From: Caldilineae bacterium | Lineage (GTDB): Bacteria; Chloroflexota; Anaerolineae; J102 | Length of the DNA: 5,441 nt | Reading direction: 5' to 3' | Assembly: GCA_011176555.1 (NCBI GenBank) | Contig: DUEF01000312.1 | Span: forward strand, 1-5,441 | In this document: positions 1 to 5,441 of the stretch, piece by piece | Layout of the letters: each line of letters begins with the position of its first letter | How positions within the stretch are numbered: position 1 is the stretch's first letter | Translations under genes and position numbers: made by a program | Notes under the pieces: model-generated | Seen by the model: only the letters and a program-made list of their open reading frames with translations | Databases searched by the model: none | Told to the model about the DNA's origin: nothing

Positions 1-308
1 AGGCGAACCCCGCGTCGTTGCAGATATTGCAACTGCGCCAGGAGGTGCCGGAGTGCGCGTTTCGCCCGACTCAGGGGAGGATCTCCATAGCTGTACTGCA
101 ACTCCACCCAATGCAGATGGAGGATTTGGCACTGGCGTCCGAGCAGCACCCTGCGCCAGGACAACGTGCGGTAATGGGACGTGTCAATGGCGGGATCCGC
201 GCGCTTGACGCCATCCGCCAACAATCTGACATAGGGATTGAGCCGCACGCGGGAAAGATAGGCCACGTGCAACGGAGAAGATGATGGCAGCGCCGCTGTC
301 GTCGTCAT
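1..308 (-). CDS. Glycosyltransferase, GT4-like, N-terminal part (runs off left edge)
   Basis: The first 102 codons of a gene that continues past the left edge. It starts with ATG at 308-306. The upstream flippase stop TGA (307-305) overlaps this start as ATGA, a classic arrangement for translational coupling; I see no strong Shine-Dalgarno before it. The protein opens with a short polar stretch, then a beta strand (LHVAYLS, residues 13-19) and NPYVRLLADGV (24-34). Next comes a hydrophobic strand ending in ILHLHWVEL (62-70), and a basic helix leading to RRGVR at the cut. The order strand, NPY..LL helix and LHLHW is typical of the N-terminal Rossmann half of GT4-like glycosyltransferases. In those, the next element is usually a VWTVHN-type strand, here lost beyond the window. 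It would transfer a sugar to a growing surface glycan in the cytoplasm. The sugar donor-binding C-terminal half is not visible, so donor and acceptor are unknown. Confidence 0.8.
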   Translation of the reverse strand, partial: MTTTAALPSSSPLHVAYLSRVRLNPYVRLLADGVKRADPAIDTSHYRTLSWRRVLLGRQCQILHLHWVELQYSYGDPPLSRAKRALRHLLAQLQYLQRRGVR

Positions 309-1786
309 GCGCTCAACCGGGCGGCAAGACCGCGGGTGGGACCGAGCTGTCTGAGAACGCCTAGAGTGATGCGCCGAAAGGCCGGCTCGAAAAACCAACT
401 GAGCACGGCGTAGATCAACACCATGATGATGCTGGCGAGCAGAAAGGGTATCAGCCGGTGCGGTGCGGGCGCCACCTGCATGACCAGAAAGGCGCTGCCG
501 ACGCTGACGCCCGAAATGAGGAAGATGGGTCCCAGGCGCCGGAAATAAGGGCGGTAGCCGCTAGCCAGCAAACGGTTGAGCAGCCAGGTGGCAATGATGA
601 AGTCGACCACGGCGACGATGGCGCTGAGGATGCTGACGCCGACGATGCCGCGCCACCATATCGCGGGGACGAGCAAAACGCCCATGGTGATCAGCCGCCA
701 GGTGGCCAGGTAGGTCAGCCACTGGGGTTTGCCCAGCGCCCGATAGATGTTACCCATGTTGGCGGCAAGGGAGCGAGCCAGACCATAGATCACGAGCCAC
801 TGCATGGCCAGGATGGCGGGGTCCCACTTGCCCTGGTAGTAATTATGGATGAAGTTGGGGCCAAGCACCAGTGTCGCCAGGGCCAGGGGCACTGAAATCA
901 GGGCGACGGCTTGAATGGTGTCGAAGAATATTCGCCGCACGCGATCCCGCTCCTGTTGGATCTTGCTGAAGGCGGGGAACATGATGCTGTTGACCAGCCG
1001 GGTGAAGTGGGTGGCCGGGACATTGCTCAAACGATAGGCGAAGGTGTAAAAGCCGAGGGCGGTCGCGCCCAACATGCGACCAACGAGGGCGTCGTCGATG
1101 TTGGTGATGCCGAAGATCATGATGCGACTGCCGACGATGTGTCGGCCATAGCTGAGCATTTCGCGCCACACTTGCCAATCGAAGCGCAACTTTGGCCGCC
1201 AACTACTGAAAAACCAGACCAGCGTGCTGCGCACCACGCCATCGGCCAGGTAGCCGAACACCAGCGCCCACACGCCGAAGCCACGCAAGGCGAGGACGAT
1301 GGCGAGAATGCTATTGACCAAGCCGGCGATGATCTCGGGGATCGCTTTGTTACGGAATTGCAGGTCTTTCGCCAGCAAGGTGTACGACGTCTGGCCAATG
1401 CTGTTGATGATCATCACCAGGCCCAGCGTCCGCAGGACGGGCGTCAAACCGTAGGCGTCCCTGAAAAACTGTTCGATCAGGGGGGAAACCAGGAAAATGA
1501 CCCCGTAAATGACGATGCCAGCGACGATCAGGGAGATGAAGGCCACATCAGCGGCCACGCCATCATCGTCATCCTGCCGATAAATCAGAGCCGCGGAAAT
1601 GCCCAGTTCGCGCAAGAAGTCGAGGGCGTTGATCGCCAACCAGGCGATGCCGACAAGTCCAAAATCGGATGGCTCCAGCACGCGCGCCAGTACCAAGGTG
1701 ATGGCGATAAAGGACAGCACCTTGACAACGACGGTGGAGAATCCCACCCAGGCGGCGCTTCTGGCGACTTGCTGTTTGAACGTCAT
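305..1786 (-). CDS. Polysaccharide / lipid-linked oligosaccharide flippase (Wzx-like, MOP superfamily)
   Basis: A 493-residue integral membrane protein with about 12-14 hydrophobic segments, the usual size for a PST/Wzx exporter of the MOP superfamily. Family hallmarks are the N-terminal LARVLEPSDFGLVGIAWL (residues 33-50), then DLQFRNKAIPEI (141-152), GFGVWALVFGYLADG (169-183), and the second-half repeat DALVGRMLGATALGFYTFAYR (232-252, seen as a divided motif). This pattern resembles the WzxC / Polysaccharide_synt_3 branch. By family knowledge it flips undecaprenyl-linked sugar units across the cytoplasmic membrane. I chose ATG at 1786. An in-frame TTG at 1804 would add six residues (LLAKA and a start), but it lies in an AT-rich repeat, and neither start has a clear Shine-Dalgarno. 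The gene lies 59 bases after the methyltransferase and overlaps the next glycosyltransferase by 4 bases, so it belongs to the same operon. Which glycan it carries cannot be told. Confidence 0.9.
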   Translation of the reverse strand: MTFKQQVARSAAWVGFSTVVVKVLSFIAITLVLARVLEPSDFGLVGIAWLAINALDFLRELGISAALIYRQDDDDGVAADVAFISLIVAGIVIYGVIFLVSPLIEQFFRDAYGLTPVLRTLGLVMIINSIGQTSYTLLAKDLQFRNKAIPEIIAGLVNSILAIVLALRGFGVWALVFGYLADGVVRSTLVWFFSSWRPKLRFDWQVWREMLSYGRHIVGSRIMIFGITNIDDALVGRMLGATALGFYTFAYRLSNVPATHFTRLVNSIMFPAFSKIQQERDRVRRIFFDTIQAVALISVPLALATLVLGPNFIHNYYQGKWDPAILAMQWLVIYGLARSLAANMGNIYRALGKPQWLTYLATWRLITMGVLLVPAIWWRGIVGVSILSAIVAVVDFIIATWLLNRLLASGYRPYFRRLGPIFLISGVSVGSAFLVMQVAPAPHRLIPFLLASIIMVLIYAVLSWFFEPAFRRITLGVLRQLGPTRGLAARLSA

Positions 1787-1802
1787 GGCTTTTGCTAGGA
1801 GC

Positions 1803-1883
1803 AAAGATTAAGAACTAAAGATTAAAGTCGCAGTGTATGTCGCCATTAATCTTTAGTCATCGATCTTTGATTTTCAATCTTCC
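1803..1883. repeat. AT-rich AAAGATTAA-word repeat patch with 12-bp inverted repeat
   Basis: AAAGATTAA occurs at 1803-1811 and 1817-1825, and its complement TTAATCTTT at 1846-1854; degenerate copies ATCTTTG (1863-1869) and AATCTTCC (1876-1883) follow. ACTAAAGATTAA (1814-1825) and TTAATCTTTAGT (1846-1857) form a perfect 12-bp inverted repeat around a 20-base loop. The patch is far more AT-rich than its surroundings. It fills the methyltransferase-flippase gap and extends into the methyltransferase 3' end, encoding its last 12 or so residues (about KIENQRSMTKD). A long loop and no T-run make an intrinsic terminator unlikely; it may be a dispersed intergenic repeat or an RNA hairpin within the operon. 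Confidence 0.65.
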
Positions 1884-2565
1884 TCCCAATCACGATCAAA
1901 TCCCGGGCGAAAAACGTCGGCCAACGCCGCGCCAGCCGGGTGTACCAGGGACGCAGGCGACGGTGTCGCAGCCAGGCAGGGTAGAGTCCGCGCACCCAGA
2001 GCGAGGCGGAGCCATCGACATGCTCGATTTTTATGTCTCGTTCGTTCAGCCAGGAGCGAATTTCGTTCAGAGTGAAAAAACGCAAATGCGAGAAATCGGT
2101 GGGCGTGGCGGGCACGTAGGGGAATCTGCCCCGCGCCAGCCACCAACGGTGTCGCCAGTGGGCGATGTTGGGCAGACAGAGGATGAACGTTCCGCCCGGT
2201 TTCAATACTCGCGCCAGTTCGTCAAAGGAGCGGGCGGGATCAAAATGATGCTCGATGGCCGAGTCAGACACCACTGCGTCGAAACTGGCGTCCGGGTGGG
2301 GGATATCGCCTTCGGCGATGTAAAGTTGGCTGGCGTTCAGGCCCTTGGCCTGGGCGCGGGCCGTGGCTTCGTGGGTGAGGTCTGTCATAACAACCTCTGC
2401 GCCCCGTTCTTTGACCATACGCTCGGCCAGCATGCCTGGGCCCCCATCCAGTTCGAAAACCCGCCAGCCTGACTGCACATGGGCCAGCATCAGATCCAGG
2501 CGACGATGATCGACTTGGTCATCTTTGGCGGCCCAGTAGGCTTCGTACCACGCGACGAGATTCAT
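1846..2565 (-). CDS. Class I SAM-dependent methyltransferase (Methyltransf_11-like)
   Basis: A soluble 239-residue protein with a Rossmann-type methyltransferase core. Motif I is VFELDGGPGMLAERM (residues 36-50), where GGPG replaces the commoner GCG form of the SAM-binding loop. The acidic residue at the end of strand 2, which binds the SAM ribose in this family, is D62 in VVMTDLT. Motif II lies in GDIPHPDASFDAVVS (86-100), followed by SAIEHHFDP, and LARVLKPGGTFILCLPN (117-133) is the usual post-core loop and strand. The C-terminal part (FFTLNEIRSWL, 163-173) resembles methyltransferases found in surface-glycan clusters. The ATG at 2565 is preceded by a good AGGAG. Probable role: methylation of a sugar or lipid-linked intermediate, inferred from neighbours only. 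The final residues are encoded by an AT-rich repeat and look like an appended tail. Confidence 0.9.
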   Translation of the reverse strand: MNLVAWYEAYWAAKDDQVDHRRLDLMLAHVQSGWRVFELDGGPGMLAERMVKERGAEVVMTDLTHEATARAQAKGLNASQLYIAEGDIPHPDASFDAVVSDSAIEHHFDPARSFDELARVLKPGGTFILCLPNIAHWRHRWWLARGRFPYVPATPTDFSHLRFFTLNEIRSWLNERDIKIEHVDGSASLWVRGLYPAWLRHRRLRPWYTRLARRWPTFFARDLIVIGRKIENQRSMTKD

Positions 2566-2572
2566 GGGTTTT

Positions 2573-2577
2573 CTCCT
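2573..2577 (-). promoter_or_regulatory. Ribosome binding site of the methyltransferase, overlapping tandem stops
   Basis: The minus strand reads AGGAG at 2577-2573, seven bases before the ATG at 2565. The upstream hydrolase ends with two consecutive TAG codons (2581-2579 and 2578-2576), and the second one overlaps this Shine-Dalgarno. Ribosomes finishing the hydrolase therefore stop on top of the next gene's binding site, which favours coupled translation. It also fixes the methyltransferase start. Confidence 0.75.
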
Positions 2578-2578
2578 A

Positions 2579-5185
2579 CTACTTAAGCGTCATGGGCAGG
2601 TAGAGCATGTCGGGCCGGGGTTGGTGCCCGAAGTCGACGCCATTGACCTCTCCGCCGCTGACGCTGAGGATGGCGGTGTCGGTGGGTTTGGCGGGATAGT
2701 AGCCGGGCGGAGCGGACTCTTGCACGGTGTAGCTGCCTTCCAACAACGATTCAAAGGCGTAGACGCCATCGCTGCCTGTGGTTTGCTCAGCAAGCAGCGT
2801 ACTGTGGCGCCAGAGTTGCACTGTGGCGCCGGCCAGGGGCGGTTCGCCGGGCTGATACTGGTAGTCGCCGTTGATGTCCTCGTAGACGATGCCAGCCAGA
2901 TCACCCAGCGCCGGGGTGGGCGTGGCGGTAGGCGTTGACGTCGGCGTGACGGTGGGGGTCGGCGTGCTGGTGGGGGTAAGTGTCGGGGTGGGCGTTGGGG
3001 TGGGGGTAGGAGGAATCGGCTCGAAGATAAGTTTTAGCTTGGGCCTGACGTTTAGATCCCAGTGTTCCGAGCTTTGCAAGCTGTGAGCGCCATTCCAGCC
3101 TGCGCTGGCGACGATAAGTGCAACGCCGTGATTGTTTTCGGGATGCTCTACCCAGTCCCCGACCGCGCTCAGGAGGTTAATTGATTTATAACCGATTTCG
3201 TTATCGAGATAGAATGTGGCAAGGGGCGCGCTTTCCCAGTCCGCGCCGGCAGCGCCGCCGGGAACGCTCCAGGGTTGGCCGCTGGCAGCCTGGTTGTAAG
3301 TGGCGGTGGCCTCGTCCCACGGGCGCAACATGCGGTGCAGATTGACGGTCATATCCGGACCGGAGCCATTATCGTATAATTTGAGGGTGGCGGCGGTGAT
3401 GACGATGTCGTCTGGCAGGTCTTGCAAATCGAAACGGATGAATGCTTTGCCAACGTTGTCAGGACGCAGAATCAGGGCAGGTTGATCGCCGTAAGAGTCG
3501 TCGACGTGCCAGGCATCGATCCAGGTGTCGGTGGTTCCGTTGTAGCCCTGTTCGCCGTTTTTCAGCGTACGCACTACAGGGAGATCGCCCCGGTACACCT
3601 CGAATTGCGTTTGTCCCGCCGCCATGCTCAGGCGGAGAACGCCGTTGCTGGGCGCGACGCCTTCAACCGTGGTCTCCTGGCTATTTGTGCGGGAGTAGAC
3701 ATAGGTCACGTTGGGAATGAGCCCCATGCGACCGAGATCGAAGGTCAGATCGATTGTGCGGCTATCGTTGGTTTCGCCCCAGAAGCGTTCGCCCGGCGCA
3801 TCGACATCGACATCCACCTCGGTGAAACGATTTTGACTGCGTTTGGTGATGTCCAGCCAGTAGAAGGCTTTTGATTCGTCGGTGCGCAGGCGCAGGCCGG
3901 CGGGATTATCGAGGCGGGTGTACCCTTCCATGAACTGGGCCGCCCATTCACCGCCGTACGGAAGCGTAGCATCGGGATGATCGCCCGCATACCATTGCAA
4001 CTCGGCATGGCGTGGATCGGCGGCGACGATGGCGTCATAAAAATCTTGGGCCTGCTGCGGGTGCACGACCGTATCGGAGATGCCATGCACCACGGCGATG
4101 GGCAGGTTTTTGACGTTGGACGCCATTTCTACAGGGCTGCGACGTTTGTATTCGAAAGGAACTTCCCAGGGCGCACCGCCCGTTTCAGAGATGATCTGGG
4201 TCTGGCGGTACTCCCCCTGCTCGTTAAACCAGTCAGTCAGGTTGCCGATAGCCTTGTGGGTGACGACCGCGGCGAAGATATCAGGATGCTTTTCAGCGAC
4301 GACGCCCGCGGTCATGCCTCCCATGCTGAACCCGCCCACGTAGATGCGGTCGGGATCGATGGGGTAATGCGCCTGCATGTATTCGATAAATTTGATGGCG
4401 TCGTGCTGGGAGCGGAGTGAGGCCAGCGGTTGTCCACCCGGCCCCAGGGCGTTGTTCCCGCGCTGCTGCGGCGAGCCCACAAACCATCGGCGACTGACCG
4501 CGGCCGACGTGTAATCGGTGAGATAGGGATCAACCAGAAGGCCTTTCCAACCATGAAAGAGCACCAACAGCGGCCGGGGTTCGATCTGGTCGCGCGGGTT
4601 CAGGAGCAGGGCGTCTACCGGCTGGTCGTTTTCACCGGGGAACTGGATGTCAACGAAGTCAGATCCGGTCAGGTCTTCTCCCCTGACGCGAATGGCCATG
4701 TAACAGACATTCCAGCTATCAGAGGAAGGCTCCTGCGTCAGCGTGAGGGAATTGGTCCCAGAGTGAAGCAGCGCCGGCGTGATTGGGTATTCGGTGATCA
4801 CGGTTGGATCGCATTCACGCGGCCCGCCCATCTGCACCATGCCAATGGACTCACCATTCACCAAGATGGGGAAGTAGTCCCGATCGACGTTGTTCGTAGC
4901 CAGCAGCAGTTGCGCCTCTGTCACTGTACCGGTGTAGGGCACAGGCAGAAGGAACGTTTTCGTCTTCGCCTGATTCAGTTCCGTAGGATTAGGCGAGAAC
5001 TGGAAGAACTCTGTATTTTCGTAGGAGATGAATTCAACGAGCTCCCCCGCCTTTCTACTCTCGGCCAGTGTGTCTGACGAGACCAAAAAAGCGAGGGTAA
5101 GTAGGAGTAGTAGGGCCGTGGGGATGGTGACGCACAGTAAGCGCGTGACGCCCCGGCGAGTGTTGACGTGAAGTGTAGTGTGCAT
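2579..5185 (-). CDS. Secreted multidomain alpha/beta hydrolase (S9-like/esterase) with DNRLRE and SdrD-B-like domains
   Basis: An 868-residue exported protein. Residues 1-41 form a signal peptide: basic RR at 10-11, a hydrophobic core at about 16-37, and probable cleavage after TLA (39-41). Residues about 50-175 look like a beta-sandwich, perhaps galactose-binding-like (LLHSGTNSLTLT), with Cys125 and Cys161 as a possible disulfide. Residues about 178-425 are an alpha/beta hydrolase: LFHGWKG (209-215), nucleophile elbow GFSMG with Ser287, likely acid Asp371 in VVHGISDTVVH, and likely His403 in GDH. Family relatives are prolyl-oligopeptidase-like peptidases and feruloyl/PHB-type esterases. A further beta domain (about 430-545) is followed by a DNRLRE domain (about 548-722), a PT linker (725-758) and an SdrD-B-like domain (about 761-853). 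The chain ends in YLPMTLK. No LPXTG motif or C-terminal membrane helix is seen. I prefer ATG 5185 over in-frame TTG 5251, because the latter extends the protein across the promoter; neither start has a good Shine-Dalgarno. Substrate unknown. Confidence 0.88.
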   Translation of the reverse strand: MHTTLHVNTRRGVTRLLCVTIPTALLLLLTLAFLVSSDTLAESRKAGELVEFISYENTEFFQFSPNPTELNQAKTKTFLLPVPYTGTVTEAQLLLATNNVDRDYFPILVNGESIGMVQMGGPRECDPTVITEYPITPALLHSGTNSLTLTQEPSSDSWNVCYMAIRVRGEDLTGSDFVDIQFPGENDQPVDALLLNPRDQIEPRPLLVLFHGWKGLLVDPYLTDYTSAAVSRRWFVGSPQQRGNNALGPGGQPLASLRSQHDAIKFIEYMQAHYPIDPDRIYVGGFSMGGMTAGVVAEKHPDIFAAVVTHKAIGNLTDWFNEQGEYRQTQIISETGGAPWEVPFEYKRRSPVEMASNVKNLPIAVVHGISDTVVHPQQAQDFYDAIVAADPRHAELQWYAGDHPDATLPYGGEWAAQFMEGYTRLDNPAGLRLRTDESKAFYWLDITKRSQNRFTEVDVDVDAPGERFWGETNDSRTIDLTFDLGRMGLIPNVTYVYSRTNSQETTVEGVAPSNGVLRLSMAAGQTQFEVYRGDLPVVRTLKNGEQGYNGTTDTWIDAWHVDDSYGDQPALILRPDNVGKAFIRFDLQDLPDDIVITAATLKLYDNGSGPDMTVNLHRMLRPWDEATATYNQAASGQPWSVPGGAAGADWESAPLATFYLDNEIGYKSINLLSAVGDWVEHPENNHGVALIVASAGWNGAHSLQSSEHWDLNVRPKLKLIFEPIPPTPTPTPTPTLTPTSTPTPTVTPTSTPTATPTPALGDLAGIVYEDINGDYQYQPGEPPLAGATVQLWRHSTLLAEQTTGSDGVYAFESLLEGSYTVQESAPPGYYPAKPTDTAILSVSGGEVNGVDFGHQPRPDMLYLPMTLK
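2912..3013 (-). repeat. Coding repeat for the PT linker; G-rich template strand with quadruplex motif
   Basis: This stretch encodes hydrolase residues 725-758, a run of alternating Pro-Thr with occasional Leu, Ser, Val and Ala, which separates the DNRLRE and SdrD-B-like domains. The DNA is an imperfect ACN-CCN repeat. Its complement, the plus strand, is very G-rich: GGGG (2985-2988), GGG (2990-2992), GGGG (2997-3000) and GGGGG (3002-3006) with loops of 1, 4 and 1 bases fit the canonical G-quadruplex pattern. The plus strand is the transcription template here, so the mRNA itself is C-rich. Confidence 0.8.
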
Positions 5186-5221
5186 ATCGAATCGCTGTGT
5201 TAGATTGGACTGAGACAGACC

Positions 5222-5251
5222 ATTATAACTGTGGAGCGGATATGCAGACAA
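5222..5251 (-). promoter_or_regulatory. Sigma70-type promoter candidate for the hydrolase-led operon
   Basis: On the minus strand there is a perfect TATAAT (5227-5222). It is preceded, after an 18-base spacer, by TTGTCT (5251-5246), which matches four of six bases of TTGACA. Transcription would begin near 5215, leaving a leader of about 30 bases before the ATG at 5185. No promoter of this quality was noticed inside the cluster, so it may serve all four genes. Spacing and consensus are seen; activity is inferred. Confidence 0.55.
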
Positions 5252-5260
5252 AAGAGCAGT

Positions 5261-5309
5261 GGTCGCGCGGTCGCGTGGTCAATCCGTTCGTGCGGTCATG
5301 GGGTCGGTC
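5261..5309. repeat. GGTC short-period repeat upstream of the operon
   Basis: GGTC occurs at 5261, 5269, 5277, 5294, 5302 and 5306. The first three are spaced by exactly 8 bases (GGTCGCGC, GGTCGCGT, GGTC), and 5294 and 5302 are again 8 apart. The array begins ten bases upstream of the promoter -35 box. It could be a degenerate intergenic microsatellite or a set of protein-binding half-sites; nothing in the sequence decides between these. Confidence 0.5.
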
Positions 5310-5405
5310 AGGCGCACGGTTGTCGCACCAGTCGACATTGGGGCGACTTCCCGTAACAGCCTACGATTTATGGAAGTTCAGAAATTAAACCGGCAATAGA
5401 TTAAT

Positions 5406-5424
5406 GTGACCTCCGGGAGGTGGC
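5406..5424. repeat. Small GC-rich palindrome near right edge
   Basis: ACCTCC (5409-5414), a central G, and GGAGGT (5416-5421) form a perfect 6-bp palindrome; a mismatch is then followed by outer pairs (T5407-G5423 wobble, G5406-C5424). A 1-base loop is too tight for an RNA hairpin without opening inner pairs, so it may instead be a DNA-binding site or part of a dispersed palindromic repeat. The rest of 5310-5441 shows no gene I can support. Confidence 0.35.
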
Positions 5425-5441
5425 TGCAAGGAATTATGCCA

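Noticed and set aside
18..284. Plus-strand open frame of 88 codons at the left edge
   Set aside because: The opposite strand encodes a convincing glycosyltransferase N-terminus that starts with an ATGA overlap to the flippase.
911..1798. Plus-strand open frame of 295 codons
   Set aside because: It lies antisense to the flippase, has a low-complexity D/Q/H/G-rich composition with no hydrophobic core or motif, and the minus-strand protein is clearly real.
1814..1857. Inverted repeat as an intrinsic terminator
   Set aside because: The stem is AT-rich, the loop is 20 bases, no T-run follows on the minus strand, and the flippase downstream appears to belong to the same operon.
2912..3013. Repeated tract considered as a CRISPR or tandem non-coding array
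   Set aside because: It is in frame within the hydrolase and encodes a Pro-Thr linker between two recognisable domains; there is no repeat-spacer pattern.
4430..5077. Plus-strand open frame of 215 codons (and a similar one at 1837-2472)
   Set aside because: Both are antisense to well-supported genes (hydrolase and methyltransferase) and show no recognisable motif; GC-rich DNA often leaves such mirror frames open.
5197..5388. Plus-strand open frame of 63 codons covering the promoter and GGTC repeat
   Set aside because: It overlaps the hydrolase promoter, is partly encoded by the short repeat, and has no motif or good ribosome binding site.
5428..5441. AAGGA followed by ATG at 5436 as the start of a divergent plus-strand gene
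   Set aside because: Only two codons are visible and the spacing from AAGGA to ATG is just three bases, so it cannot be supported.

Overview
The window looks like part of a bacterial chromosome, moderately GC-rich, most plausibly from the Chloroflexota (Anaerolineae-like). The taxonomic hints come from the large secreted protein. It has a long proline-threonine (PT) linker, a DNRLRE domain, an SdrD-B-like domain and a C-terminal tail ending in YLPMTLK. That combination is one I associate with Anaerolineae secretomes. This is an inference from style; no marker gene is present.

All recognisable genes lie on the minus strand and read right to left as one tight cluster. First is a secreted alpha/beta hydrolase of about 868 residues (5185-2579). 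After 13 bases comes a class I SAM-dependent methyltransferase (2565-1846). After 59 bases comes a Wzx-like polysaccharide flippase (1786-305). The flippase stop codon overlaps, as ATGA, the start of a glycosyltransferase (308 to 1) that runs off the left edge. A sigma70-type promoter candidate (5251-5222) sits just upstream of the hydrolase and could drive the whole set.

The glycosyltransferase, flippase and methyltransferase together point to assembly and export of a cell-surface or exopolysaccharide glycan. The leading gene encodes an exported serine hydrolase with beta-sandwich accessory domains. It may act on the cell surface or on polymers outside the cell; its substrate cannot be read from the sequence.

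Non-coding structure is concentrated in three places. An AT-rich patch of AAAGATTAA-type words with a perfect 12-bp inverted repeat lies between methyltransferase and flippase (about 1803-1883). A G-rich template-strand tract underlies the PT linker (2912-3013). The right-hand 190 bases hold no supportable gene, but do hold 8-base-spaced GGTC words (5261-5309) and a small palindrome (5406-5424). The window shows no RNA gene, CRISPR array, transposase or convincing intrinsic terminator.
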